This document shows positions 33,341 through 45,904 of a stretch of 64,000 nt of DNA, piece by piece. Made by a program: the position numbers and the translations under genes. A model generated the notes under the pieces. It did not search any database. It saw nothing but the letters and a program-made list of their open reading frames with translations, and was not told the DNA's origin. Source of the DNA: Cymodocea nodosa (lineage: Eukaryota > Streptophyta > Magnoliopsida > Alismatales > Cymodoceaceae); NCBI GenBank assembly GCA_036874045.1, contig CM072341.1, forward strand, positions 5,344,501 through 5,408,500, written 5' to 3'. The stretch's first letter is position 1; each line of letters begins with the position of its first letter.

Positions 33341-34966
33341 CATTTAGAATTCAAACCTTTACCTCCTGAATTAACCTATATATTTCTGGAAGAGAAACAA
33401 ACTTGTCCAATCATTATTGCTTCAGATTTAAAAGAGGATCAAATAGCTCAATTAAAAGATGTAGTAAAAAGTTATAAAGAAGCAATAGGATGGACTATGA
33501 CTGATATAAAAGGGTTAAGTTCAACTTTATGCTGTCACCACATATATTTAGAAGAGAATGCTAAACTTGTTAGAATTCCTTAGAGGAGATTAAATCCAAA
33601 CCTTAAAGAAGTAGTTAGGAAGGAAAAAGTGAAATGGTTAGATAATGACATAATTTATCCAATTTCTGATAGCTCGTGGGTTAGCCCAATCCATGTAGTT
33701 CCCAAGAAATCAGGATTAACAGTTATTAGGAATGAAAGTCAAGACTTGATACCTACTAGAATTGAATCAGGCTAAAGAGTATGTATAGACTATAGAAAGT
33801 TGAATGCTATGACTAGGAAAGATCATTTTCCCTTACCTTTTATAGATCAAATGCTGGAAAGATTAGCAAGGCAAGAATATTTTTGTTTCCTAGACGGGTA
33901 TTCAGGTTATAATCAAATTCTAGTAGCATTAGAGGATCAAGAGAAAACAACTTTCACTTGTCCTAATGGAACTTATGCTTTTAAGAGAATGCCATTCGGA
34001 TTATGCAATGCACCAGCTACCTTTCAAAGGTGTATGCAAGGCATATTTACTAAAATGACTGAAGATTTTTTAGAAATATTTATGGATGATTTTACTGTAT
34101 ATGGCAACTCATATGAAATTTGTTTAAAAAATTTAGAACAAATATTAAAACACTGTGTGGAAAAAAATCTGGTTTTAAATTGGGAAAAATATCACTTCAT
34201 GGTTAAACAAGGAATAGTCTTAAGGCATGTTATTTCAAAGAAAGGGTTGGAAGTAGATAAAGCTAAAATAGATGTAATTTCTAATCTACCAGAACCTAAA
34301 TCAGTAAAAGATATTAGATCATTTCTAGGACATGTTGGTTTTTATAGAAGATTTATGAAAAACTTTAGCAAAATAGCTAAACCTTTAACTAATCTATTAA
34401 AAGATGTCCCATTTAACTTTGATAAAAATTGCAAGGAAGCATTTTTCAAACTTAAAACTAGCTTAATTTCAACACCTATAATTCAAGCACCTGATTGGAG
34501 TCATACATTTGAATTAATGTGCGATGAATCTGATTTTGCTGTAGGAGCAATGTTGGGACAGAAGATAGAAAAATCTCCTAGAGTGATTCATTATGCAAGC
34601 AAAACCTTAAATGATGCTCAAGTTAATTACACAACTACTGAAAAAGAACTATTAGTTGTTGTGTTTGCCTTGGAAAAGTTTAGATCATATCTGATTGGAG
34701 CTAAAGTAATAGTATAAATGGATCATGCAGCTTTAAAACACCTAATAGCAAAAAAAGAAACTAAGCCTAGATTGATCCGATGGATATTATTATTACAAGA
34801 ATTTGATCTAGAAATTAAAGATAAAAAAGGTTGTGAGAATGTAGTAGCAGATCATTTATCAAGATTACAAATAGAAAAATCAAATATTGAAATTAAGGAT
34901 AATTTTCCTGATGAACAATTAATGACCATCAATACAATACCTTGGTATGCAAACATAGTTAATTAA
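33341..34966 (+). pseudogene. A2 reverse transcriptase and RNase H
   Basis: The RT N-terminal part (33345-33790) has stops near 33583 and 33774. Then KDHFPLPFIDQMLERLARQE, FLDGYSGYNQI, MPFGLCNAPATFQRCMQGIF and the catalytic FMDDF at 34079-34093. RNase H has [40 protein letters not shown] and MDHAALKHL (the YTDH motif is broken by a stop and a Thr-to-Met change). It ends VADHLSRLQ and IPWYANIVN. Confidence 0.9.
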
Positions 34967-36244
34967 GTAGTTATTGGTTTAAAACCTAAGGATTGGAGTA
35001 GACAAGATAAGAAATTATTTTTCTCAAGAGTAAAATATTACTATTGGGAAGACCCATACTTATTTAAGAAATGTCCTAATCTGGTTTTAAGGAGGTGTGT
35101 TCCAGAAATTGAATATCAGAGTATATTATCTTTCTGTCATGACCAAGCTTGTGGAGGGCATTTTGGCTCAGGGAAAACTGCTGCAAAAATTTTGCAATGT
35201 GGATTTTATTGGCCAACACTATTCAAAGATGCTCATAAATATTGCTTAAATTGTTTAAGATGTCAACAAATAGGAAGAATATCAAAGAGGAATATGATGT
35301 CTCTTAATCCTATTGTTGAGGTTTAAATCTTTGATGTGTGGGGAATAGATTTTATGGGTCCATTTCCTATGTCTAATCAATTTAATTATATATTGTTAGG
35401 GGTGGATTATGTATCTAAATAGATAGAAGCTATTCCTACAAAAACTAATGACAACAAAGTGGTAATACAATTTATAAGAACCAATATATTTGCCAGATTT
35501 GGAATACCTAAAGCTATTATCAGTGATAGAGGAACTCATTTCTGTAATAGAAGTTTTGACGCCTTAATGAAGAAATATGGAGTAAACCACAAAATTGCAA
35601 CATCATATCATCCACAAACAAGTGGACAAGTAGAAAGTGCTAACAAACAAATTATGTTAATCTTAGAAAAAGTAGTAAATTCTACTAGAACAGATTGGGC
35701 TAATAGATTGATAGATACACTTTGGGCTTATAGAACTGCATATAAGACAAGCTTAGGTATGTCACCTTTTAGGCTAGTATATAGAAAAAGTTGTCATTTA
35801 CTAGTTGAAATAGAACATAAAGCTTATTGGGCATTAAAAACTCTCAACACTAATTTAAATAAAGTTGCTGAAAATAGGAAAATGTAATTAATTGAATTAG
35901 AAGAATTTAGGAATGAAGCTTATTCAAAGATTGTAAGAGAAAAAGAGAAAATGAAATTCTAGCATGAAAGGAAAATTATTCTGAAAAGCTTTGAAGTAGG
36001 ACAAGAAGTATTTCTTTACATGGCTAGACTCCATAACCATCTAGGAAAATTAAGATCTAGATGGGCCGGACCTTACATAGTTCGAAATATTTATCCTTAT
36101 GGAGCTATTGAAATTGAAAATCCTAAAAATCAGAATATCTTTAAAGTAAATGGATAAAGACTTAGACCTATTCTGAAAATATCTAAAAGCTCCTTTGGAA
36201 TTATAGAAGAAGTCAGAGTAGAGTACTACTCGAGCTTTACTTAG
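34967..36244 (+). pseudogene. A2 integrase
   Basis: Zinc-binding part HDQACGGHFGSGKTAAKIL with CLNCLRC; core with [26 protein letters not shown] and [14 protein letters not shown] (DDE intact in the fragments); C-terminal part [20 protein letters not shown]. It ends at 36244. At least six stops interrupt it, for example near 34964, 35325, 35420 and 35885. Confidence 0.9.
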
Positions 36245-36839
36245 TAAGAAATTAGTTTTTATTTTATTTTCATATATATAAAAATATATATATATTTTTA
36301 AAAAATTATAAAATATAAAAAATCATTGCGGTTCAACTGACTGGATCCATCAATATGACCGGAACATAAAAAATCTATATTAATTTTTAGTAAAAAAAAA
36401 ACTTTTGGTTTTACCGAAACATAGTATCGGTTCAACTAGAAAAAAAGTTGGTCTGACCGAAACATAGTATCGGTTAAACTGGTTAAAACCAAAAAAGAGA
36501 AAAAAAAGCTATTATCTTAGGTATTTTTTTATTATTTTTATATATCTGTTTGTACGGGAGGTCCGTTGAGTTACGCTTAACTCAACGAACTTACTTCGTT
36601 GAGTCTTGAGTTAGTTAATGAGCTTATTCCGTTGAGTTAACTATAACTCAACGAAGTACTGTAGTTAAGACCATGGATGAGAGAGCGAGAGTTTTGTTTG
36701 GGAAATGACCCAATTACCCGCCTAAACTTAGGGCTTATTTAGATTAAAACTTAGGGTTTTGGGGGCATTATCCGACAAATCATTTAGAATTTAGAACAGT
36801 AGAGATCAGAGTGATTCTGTGTCGTTGTGTAACTCCACG
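36245..36839. repeat. A2 post-integrase spacer with inverted-repeat modules
   Basis: Noncoding. 36330-36490 has repeated ACCGAAACATAGTATCGGTT units (stem ACCGA/TCGGT). 36561-36657 has CCGTTGAGTTACGCTTAACT (then CAACG) and a second such module. The run into the ORF3 start contains CTTAGGGTTTTGGGGGCATT (36750-36772). Confidence 0.75.
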
Positions 36840-39049
36840 ATGAGGAAGATGACACCTGAGTTCTGGGAAGATGCGGTTGACACATCACAATTTCTGAAAG
36901 AGTTAGAGGAATGGCGCACACGATAGAAAATCAGGAATATGACAAGAGAAAAAGAGCTACAGGAGGTAGAATCCGAACTTTTCAACTCAAGAAGATTTTT
37001 AGTAGATTTAGGTATACAAATACCCTAGATAGTGGAAACAAGAATTAGTGCAGCAACAGAAATTGCTGTAAGTAAAGAGAGAAAAATTAGGCCAAACAAC
37101 GAAGTAGCCCTAGAGTTAATCTCGCACAAGGCCAGATTATGGTTCAAAAAGTGCATTGCTGGTCGTGCAAGGGTGCAATAAGGTGGCAGCAACAAGTAGA
37201 GGAAGAACAAGAGGAGTCGACTACTGAAAGACCTGTTCCTGAGGAACAGCAGCCATGACCTTCAATTCCACCATTTAGGCCATTGGCATGAGCAGCAATG
37301 TTAGGGCCTTCGACTGAAAAGGAATTAAGAGAATTCCAAGGACTGGTTCAAGTTGGGAAAAACCAAGGAGAACCAGAAGATTTAGCAGTAGCTAAAGCAC
37401 ACTTGGTATTTGATGCATTTTGCAAGAGGAGGGCTGTAGAAAAATTGAAAGCCCAATACAAAATTGAAGTTGAACAGCATCAAAGAACCACTATCAGATT
37501 TGCTGCAAGAGGAGAAGCTGAAGCTGGTCCTTCGAGACCAGCAAATATTGAAAAAATTAAATAGGAAGAGCCAGTACTTGTGGCTCAAAGGCATGCAGAG
37601 CCTATGTTTATAGATTTAATCTCAAAAGAAGAAGAGGAAGACTAGGCACAATTAATCAGAAGAAGAAAAGGAAAAGAGATAGTGCTTGAATATCAAGAGG
37701 AGATTAAATCTGAAGTACCAATATTAACAAGGCTTGTAGAGCCAATTTTTGTAAACTTGCTATCTGATTCTGAGGAGGAGCAGGAGCAGCAGCAAAAGCA
37801 AAGAGAAGAAGAAAAATAGGCTAAAATTAGTCTACAGCCTATATAAGAAGAAGAAACAGAAATTAGGGTAGAAGCTGATTTGCCCATGACTCCACCCCAA
37901 TCTACCACAGAATCAGAAAGAACAGTGACAGTGCAGATTGGTAGTCAGGAGGAAGAAGAAAGAACAGAAACTAAACGAGAAGTTGAACAAAGCCATATGG
38001 AAAAAAATGACTTTGTAGATTCGACTGAATTTAATGAAACAATTCAAGACAGAGTGGAGAGTTCTGTTGGCTCACCACCATAGACAAAAGTAGAAGCAAA
38101 TGTTCAGGAATCTATAGAACATTTTCAGCAAGTTCAAGTTCAGCCTATGGAAGAGGAAGATCAAGAACAAACCCCTCTAGAACAACAAAGTCACATTCCT
38201 GATCCGACTGAAGCAATAGTTCTGAATGTACACTTTTGGAGTCCGGAAGCTTATAATAAATACCAAGAGATTAGGGGTTATGATATCATATACAGTAGAC
38301 CAATCAATTGGGACAGAATGTAAGAAATTAAGGAATTATTTGAGTTCCAAGGTCTACTACAATTTATTTCTCAACAGAAAGAGCATGCAATATATGAAAA
38401 TCTAGTGCCTTGCTTCTATGCTAATTTAAGAGAAAAGGAAGGACAATTAATTTCCAACATGGAGGAAGTTGATGTATAGATAACATCAGAGCTTCTCCAC
38501 AACATTCTTGGATTGAAGAATGAAGGAAAAGAAATTTTGGAAAGCACAATTGCCGTTGAATGGATAGAGTAGGAAATCAAGAACAGTTTGGCTATCAATC
38601 TTGGTGTGTCTTTATTAAATAGATTGAAGCATTTAAATGGTAAAGCACACATGATAGCTAACATTTTGATTAAAAATGTCTACCAATGACAAGGTCATGA
38701 CATTGAACTGAGTCAATTTGTCAAGTGGGCCACTTATGCAGTTGTGAATAGAATTCAAATTAATTGGTGTCAAGTCTTCCTATCCAAAATGAAGTCTACA
38801 AAGAAGAAATTATTTTATGAAGATTTGATACCTATATTGATGGTAGACTGTATTGATTTCACGAAATGGACATCCAAAAGGATAAGATTAAGAACCATTG
38901 TAGTGAAAGAATACAGAAATTATGTTGCAGCTGTTGAAGTATCTATACCTTCTAGAGGCATTATTGGAGCTGTAGAAAGGATGGAACAATTAGAGCAACA
39001 ATTAGAAAAACTCTAGAAGGAAGTAGATGAACTTAGCGATAGAGGCTAA
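36840..39049 (+). pseudogene. A2 ORF3 (fullest copy)
   Basis: It starts MRKMTPEFWEDAVDTSQFLK and ends DELSDRG and a stop, about 735 codons, the longest of the three larger copies. The N-terminal third is basic and helical. The middle is Glu/Gln-rich low complexity (37600-38200). The C-terminal part has FQGLLQFISQQ, NLVPCFYANLREK, ITSELLHNILGLKNEGK, LNRLKHLNGKAHMIANILIK and GHDIELSQFVKWATYAVVN. A YANL segment before a short helix-rich domain suits the plant transposon protein found as the 3' ORF in Athila-lineage elements. Multiple stops are present. The function in the replication cycle is not known. Confidence 0.7.
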
Positions 39050-39494
39050 TTGTATAGTTTGTCTACTTGTACTTGTATATATTTGTATGAAAAATATCTG
39101 ATTTGATTGTATTGTAATTGATTCATATGAATGAATATATGTTTTTTAGATATATTTTTCATGCCTATTTAGAATGATGAAATGGATGAGCTATATTGAA
39201 TGTTATATAATTTGTGGAACATTATCCATGAATGTTTAAAAAGATTTACAGTTTGTTGAATGATAGGATTTAATAATAGATGCTTAAAAATATCTACATG
39301 CTGCAAGGTAAAATGCAAATTCTGCATAACATGAAATGAACTACAAGTTAAATATTTATATAATGTTCAGATTTAAATAAATTTTGATTAGAATGCTGCA
39401 TTAATGACATATATTTAACTTTATTTCAGTTAGCAGAATGTAGGAAAAAAAAAAAAAACATAGAGGTACTTATGAGGAGTAAACTTAGAGGTAG
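39050..39494 (+). other. A2 3' end without gag, F-box gene or polypurine tract
   Basis: Noncoding continuation of ORF3, matching the spacer between ORF3 and gag in A3 (49186-49580), with a poly(A) run near 39445. It then passes straight into the LTR start at 39495 (GAGGTAG, then TGTTTAGAATG). The gag/F-box/3' noncoding block and the polypurine tract are missing. Confidence 0.8.
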
Positions 39495-41555
39495 TGTTTA
39501 GAATGAAAAAGTGCATATTATTAACGGTTAAATGATGGTTAATTGCATAATATTTAGCTTATCATATGAGAATTAAGCCATTATGTTATAATTGCACTGT
39601 TATATGCTTTAATTGAAGAATCTGCTTAATTTGGGGGAATTAATGTTAATTTAGTACATTTCTGAACTGTTGATAAGTTGTAGGCTGTGAAATTCTTAGG
39701 TATTCGAATTTTCTGATATTTCGAACAGTTATGTTTAACATACCGGACATATTTCAAACAGTTATGTTTAACAAACCGAACATATCAGATAGTTATGTTT
39801 AAATTGCCGAATAGTTATGTTTTGAGAGAATATTTTATTATTTCCTGAAATACACGTGTCGAAACCATAATGCATGACTTAAGTAAACTTTCGGTGAGTT
39901 ATCTATAACTATCCGAAATGCATCTGAGCATCGGATAGTTAGCTCCATAACTCTTCGAAATGTTATTTTATGATTAAACTACTACTAACACGTGTCGAGA
40001 TCTAGTAGATTTACTTAAGTTATATATTAGTGAGTTATCCGTAACTATCCGAAATGCATCTAAGCATTGGATAGTTAAGTTTATAAGTATCCGAAATGCA
40101 CCTGAGCATCGGATAGTTAAATTTATGCACGTGTTTTATAGTTAAATCAACGAAGAAAGTCCGTTGAGTTATCTGTAACTCCATGGACTATATATTTTCT
40201 AATATGCCACTATAGCGGTTGCAGGAACAGACAGTTGGAAAAAAAAACCACAATCGCACGTATCATGCAGGAATTCACTCGTCGAAGGGAGAAGAAATCA
40301 TCGTCGTTGATATGAATGAAGGAAATCCAACCGACCATTCAAGCAGAAGCAGTTACCACTAAAGAAATATAAAAGAAAAGAAGAAAAAGAAGTAAAGGGT
40401 GTGTGATCGATGGGCGGACAATGTGTGTATAGGAGAATCAGCGTCGCAATTCTTTGAAGTACCACACCAACCATCATCACCACCACCACAATCACCAACC
40501 ATCGGAGGCCTATGAGAATACTTTCTTGATGTTGGGTCGATTTCGAGCCAAACACAGTACTTGACAACCATTGTGAGGAGTGATCGCGTCGCGGGAAGGG
40601 AAGCAATTTTCACCAATCGCCGACTCATATTTCAGGAGATCGTAAACCTTTTAGCCTTGGCTTCGGGTTGATGCCTGTATGCTGAAGAGGAGATTATCTT
40701 GCAATTCTAGACTCGTAATTCTATAGGGAGAGGAGACAGAATTGTAAGTGGTTTAATTTTCAGTGGTGTAATCGCGTTGCAAATAATGTCGGAAGTATTT
40801 ACTATCGAGTGAGACTACTTTATATTTCACCTTTCGCCCATTTCCAAGTTCATATTAAAACAAAAATACCAAAAACAATTTATCTATGTTTGTATGTTGT
40901 ATTTGAGTGTTGTATTGTTTGTGTTGTATCGTGATTAATGTTATCTTTGTCAGTGCTGTGATTGTTTTATGTTGTTTTAGTTTTATAGTTTACTGAAATT
41001 GGTTCATTCAAAAGACTTAAAGATTTTAATGGTTACTATTTAAATTATTTGAATGTTAGTATTGCTTAATGATAAATCTAATGTTAGCTAACATTAAAGA
41101 GCTTAATTGATGTTATTTACAATCTGTGGAATCGCCCAATGGTTGGCCGAATTCCTCTGTAAATAGCAGTATTAAAAAGAAAAAAGACAGGCTCGTGGAG
41201 TTAACATAAGTCCACGAGGTTAGTACGTTGAGTTAGCCATAACTCAACAAACTTTATCCATTGTAAATTGTAACTCAACGGAGAGCTTATTGAATATATA
41301 AATTTGATTATTAACAAACGAACAATTCTCAAGTTCTTCAGCAATTCCCTGTGGGATCGACCTATACTTGCACACTAATACAATAGACAATGTGCACTTG
41401 CAGTTAAAGTACAAATTGGAATTAATATCTAAATTGTATTAAATGTTGTTCGTTTACTTCTAAAAGAAAGAATAGGCATAAAGATAAATTAACTAAGTAA
41501 AAATAGAAGTAACAAATCCAAGTTTTTCTGGTGTAGTGCTGGGAAAATACAAACA
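39495..41555 (+). repeat. LTR shared by A2 (as 3' LTR) and A3 (as 5' LTR)
   Basis: 2061 bp, TGTTTAGAATG to ACAAACA. It resembles the A1 LTR type: CTATCCGA stem-loop modules (39880-40120), two CACGTG near 39854 and 39990, TATA-like motif 40368-40375, GC-richer leader 40380-40620, and the CCTGTGGGATCGACCTATAC block near 41350. One LTR with a body on each side is the usual product of unequal recombination between two elements of one family. Confidence 0.85.
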
Positions 41556-41562
41556 AGTTTTA

Positions 41563-41580
41563 TGGCGCCGTCGCCGGGGA
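41563..41580 (+). other. A3 primer-binding site (tRNA-Asp type, best preserved)
   Basis: TGGCGCCGTCGCCGGGGA, one change from the tRNA-Asp complement. A degenerate copy (CTGGTGTAGTGCTGGGAA) lies about 34 bases upstream, again after AAGTTTTT. Confidence 0.9.
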
Positions 41581-41672
41581 ATTGAATTGAATAGAATTGA
41601 ATTAATATAAGCAATTGTTAGAGCTGTTTCATTTTAATAGCCAGAGTTGTGTTTTCTTCTGTAATTGAGAAT

Positions 41673-42616
41673 ATGGCATATGCTTATGATCAAAGATTTC
41701 TGAAACCTGTAATTAGCATATGTGAATTCTACATTTCTGACTGTTTGAAACTGAGACGTTTATAGATGGTTAGATCCCATGAACAACAAATGAATTATCC
41801 TCAGTATAATAGATCCGAGTATGAGAATCCTATAGTTTACCCAATTGATGGTCAGTATAGAATGTATAATATGTTGAGAGACACTGAAGTTTGAGATAGG
41901 TATGATAGACTAGAGCATAGTATAGAGCAAAATCTGGACAAACTAGAATACTTTATGTGTCAGCAACAAGAAGTCAACCAATTAAATTATAAAGAAGCAT
42001 ATTCAGAACCTAAAAAGGATATAATTTACGAAACTGAAAAAACCATAATGAAAATTGATTAAAAATTGAATGTAATGAAATTGGATGATCTGGAAAGAAA
42101 ATTAAAAGCATTAGACAAATATACAATGAAAATACAAGTTATGCAACAGGACAATGAAAATTATAATGTTATAAACCTGCATAATTTGCAAAATATACAG
42201 CAAACAGAAAATACTAATGCAAGAGAATTTAAAGAATGCACTTTAAAACTAAAAACAATTGAAGATCATAATCACAAAAATGATATACAAAAACATCATG
42301 AGAGTAACGAAAATTTGGAAGATGTATGTATAACATTAAGATTTGGAACTGATATACCACCAAGAACTCAAAATGAAAATGATATGAAGGTGGATAAGAG
42401 TAAAAATCAAAATGATAATGAAAATGTAATAGCTGAAAATCTAGAAATCATTGAAGAACAATCTGAATTTGCTAATGAAGCTAAAAATGATCAAATAAAT
42501 CAACTGAAAGAAAAAGAGTCTTTGAAATCAAACTCTTTAGCACTCTATCTTGAAAGATTACAACAAACAATACTTGAAAAACAAGAAAAAATCATAGAAA
42601 TTTTTGAAAAAGTATA
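41673..42616 (+). pseudogene. A3 zinc-knuckle gag linker
   Basis: MAYAYDQRFLKPVISICEF starts at 41673; the knuckle is damaged by a short deletion (CEF, then HISDC). The linker is open for 183 codons from 42066 (KLDDLERKLKALDKYTMKIQ, TLRFGTDIPPRTQ, YLERLQQTILEK). Stops lie near 41764 and 41893. Confidence 0.8.
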
Positions 42617-43712
42617 AGTTAACATTCCTTTGTTAGATCTATTGCAGAAAATGCCACCTTGTGCTAAATTTATGAAGGATTGGTGTACTAAGAAAAGAGA
42701 GCGAAAAGTTCTTAGAAAGGTCTTTTTAGTTGAGCAAAGTAGTTCACTATTTCTGCCACAAATTCCTAAAAAGTTATCTGATCTTGGAATCCCTGTTATA
42801 TCATGCACCATAGAAAATACCATTCTAGAAAAAACCTTAACAGACTTAGGTGTAGGTATAAATGTTATGCCAAGTGATATATTTGCATCCTTAGGATTAG
42901 AAAGCTTAACTTCTATTAAAAAATTTAGACTTAATATTAAAACGTTGTGTGGAAAAAAATCTGGTTTTAAATTGGGAAAAATGTCACTTCATGGTAAAAC
43001 AAGGAATAGTCTTAGGGCATGTTGTTTCTAAGAAAAGGTTGGAAGTAGATAAAGCTAAAATAGAAGTAATTTCTAATCTACCAGAACCTAAATCAGTAAA
43101 AGATATTAGATCATTTCTAGGACATGCTGGTTTTTATTGAAGATTTATTAAAGACTTTAGCAAGATAGCTAGACCTTTAACTAATCTATTAAAAGATGTT
43201 CCATTTAACTTTGATAAAAATTGTAAAGAAGCATTTTTCAGACTTAAGACTAGCATAATTTCAACTCCTATAATTCAAGCACCTGATTGGAACTATCCAT
43301 TCGAATTAATGTGCGATACTTCTGATTTTGCTATAGGAGCAATGTTGAGACAGAAGATAGAAAAATCTCCTAGAGTGATTCATTATGCAAGAAAAACCTT
43401 AAATGATGCTCAAGTTAATTACACAACTACTGAAAAAGAATTATTAGCTGTTGTGTTTGCTTTAGAAAAGTTTAGATCATATCTGATTGGAGCTAAAGTA
43501 ATAATATACACGGATCATTTAGCTCTAAAACATCTAATAAAGAAAAAAGAAACTAGATTGATCCGATGGATATTATTATTGCAAGAATTTGATCTAGAAA
43601 TTAAAGATAAAAAAGGTTGTGAGAATGTAGTAGCAGATCATTTATCAAGATTACAAATAGAAAAATCAAATATTGAAATTAAGGATAATTTTTCTGATGA
43701 ACAATTAATGAC
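42617..43712 (+). pseudogene. A3 protease joined to RT end by a deletion, then RNase H
   Basis: Protease leader and active site (DLGVGINVMP, where DLGAG has become DLGVG) run to about 42915 (SLGLESLTS). The sequence then jumps to RT behind the FMDDF motif ([16 protein letters not shown], read from 42949). About 1.25 kb, including both catalytic RT motifs, is missing. RNase H follows ([52 protein letters not shown]) until the B LTR starts at 43713. Confidence 0.85.
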
Positions 43713-45863
43713 TGTAAAGTATCAATTTGTGCATTTTATATATGTTAATTCATGCATGTTAAGGATTATAAGTCATCATTATATATGTTCTTATAAAGGA
43801 TTACATAAAAATCATATTTTTAGACATATGCATGAATTAGGGATTAAATAGTTGATAATGTACAAATTTATCCTTTATCAATTAAACACCTAGTCAATAG
43901 CCCTTGTATTAGACATAATTCTTATAATTCTTCAATGTATGACTTTATATACATTGTATGATTGCCAAATCACTTAAATATGATGTTAAACTAAAGAACT
44001 TTAAGTAATTCATGTATGTACATGTGAAAAAGTTGTAGACCAAAACCTTCCTAATTTGGCAACTTTCCATATATGGCAACTCATGCATGCATGTATACTA
44101 TATGTGCATCATATGATTTATATTCAATGTATATGTGCATCCAACTTGGTTTTGAGTTTTATAGGTCAATAAATCATGAAATCAAGATGAATTAAAGAGG
44201 AAAAAACGTGGGCCATTGGATGCAACTTATTGGAGCCCAAGCAACAAAAGCCTAGACTATTTAAAGTGTTTGACCACTCAATTGTAGGCTATCTCCTCCT
44301 CTTCCAACACATTGCAGCCGGCAGTTCCAGCCATTCCAACATCTCCATCCGGAAAGTCCCATCTTCCCCTTGATCTTGAACAAGCTCCCTTCAAGAATGG
44401 TGAGCTTTGACGTCTTCCACTCCTCCTAGAAGACACCTTCTCTTCAATTCAGACGGTCATACGTTAGGATCTCCTTGGGCGTTCATCTTGGTGGATTAGG
44501 AGGCTCGTGTGACTGATTTGGAGTGGAGCAAAAGGTTAGGATCTTCAAGGTTGAGTCATCGGAAGCACCATTCTTAGATGTGGAAGCCAAAGTTGTGGGT
44601 CTTAGAGGCAAGATCTTGAGGACGTGCACCACTCTTCTTCAAGGCAACCTTAGAAGCTTCACTTGGACGTGCTACAGGTGGTGACAGCCTTGTGGAGCAT
44701 CGATTTCAAGGACTTTGGGGAGTCATTGCTTGAGGAAACGTGGAGGATTAAAAGGTATGATGGAAAGGAGAGATCCTCGTACTAGTTTTCATGTTTTACA
44801 ATTTTATATGTATGAGTATAGTTTGAGTATGTGGAAGAACGAAATTCTATGCATAAATCTTTGTTTCAAATGTTCTAAATTAAAGATTATATATTGTTTT
44901 GATGTTAATTGATATAAGAATTGAGTTCATATCATATGTTTCATGTGAATGTTTGTGATGATGTGAATTGTGATGGTAGTTTTTCGTTCTTAGATAGCCA
45001 GATTATTAGTAGTTTTTCTTTGAATTGTATCTACTTGTTTGTCATCTCTAATTTCTGTTTTTTGTTTCTTTTTGTAAGTATAATGAGTGTAGAATAATTT
45101 TACAAAGTTTTAGAATTTTTTAGAATGTTTTTTGAAGCTTTTCGATTTTATTTTGTGAAGGTATCAGCGGTTTTGAGTCTCTATTGAGTGCTAGTTTTTA
45201 GCTCGACGCTTGTGCTGTGCTTGTGTCATGTATTTTGTGGAATTCAGTTCTGTAAATTTTTCTTGTTAGTGTAACAGATCTACATTCAAGACGCGTTTAT
45301 TTCATAGCATTTCATGAAGATTTGACGGAGATTTGATTTTTGAACCGAAGGTGCATTTTTGGAAAGTTTCCATAACTGTCTGCGCTCCTTTCTTAAATAA
45401 GATATTGCTAGCGTTTTAATTTGTGTTAATCCACGAAATCATAGCCATTTGAAAGATACTCCAAGGATCTTTCTAACCGTTAGTTATTCTGGATTTTTAA
45501 ACGTTCAAGTTGGAAGTTATTAGAGTTAAAAGTCAAGCATAAATTTTGTGATTTCTAGATTAGTACTCATTGATTTCTTAAATATCTTATTATAACTAAT
45601 TGGATTTTGGGGTAATCTTATAAACCTTAATTGTGATACGAATTTTGTATATTAATATTAAGTAATTAGAGTTTAATTATAAGTTAGTTTAATGTGGATA
45701 TTTAATCGGACAATCATTTTAATAAAAATTATTTAAGACAAACTCCTTGTGGATTCGACCCATACTTGCACATGCTTATTACAATTGGCACCGTGCGCTT
45801 GTGGTTATAAATGTAAAATTTGCACTTTTACCATTAATTTAACAACATATAAAAGCGTTTACA
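43713..45863 (+). mobile_element. Gypsy family B LTR (plus) inside A3
   Basis: 2151 bp, TGTAAAGTATC to GTTTACA. It resembles the solo B LTR at 2091-4173, including the R/U5 block CTTGTGGATTCGACCCATAC and GGCACCGTGCGCTTG (about 45750-45800). The GC-richer leader is 44280-44760. A TATTTAAA motif at 44258-44265 is a weak promoter candidate. The frames inside (for example 44715-44912) look like chance. A short tRNA-Asp-like PBS remnant follows, after which A-family RNase H resumes. Confidence 0.75.
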
Positions 45864-45869
45864 AGTTTT

Positions 45870-45883
45870 TAGCGCCGTTGGCG
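45870..45883 (+). other. Truncated primer-binding site of the B element
   Basis: TAGCGCCGTTGGCG after AAGTTTT: the first part of the tRNA-Asp type PBS. It breaks off after about 11 matching bases into a copy of the LTR end (TTAATTTAACAACACATAAA). Confidence 0.65.
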
Positions 45884-45904
45884 TTAATTTAACAACACAT
45901 AAAA

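Noticed and set aside
36840..39049. ORF3 as a true retroviral-type envelope gene
   Set aside because: I see no signal peptide, no clear membrane segments and no cleavage site; it is called a 3' ORF of Athila type only.
44715..44912. Plus-strand frame of 65 codons as a small gene
   Set aside because: It lies inside the plus-strand B LTR and is not visible in the other B copy.
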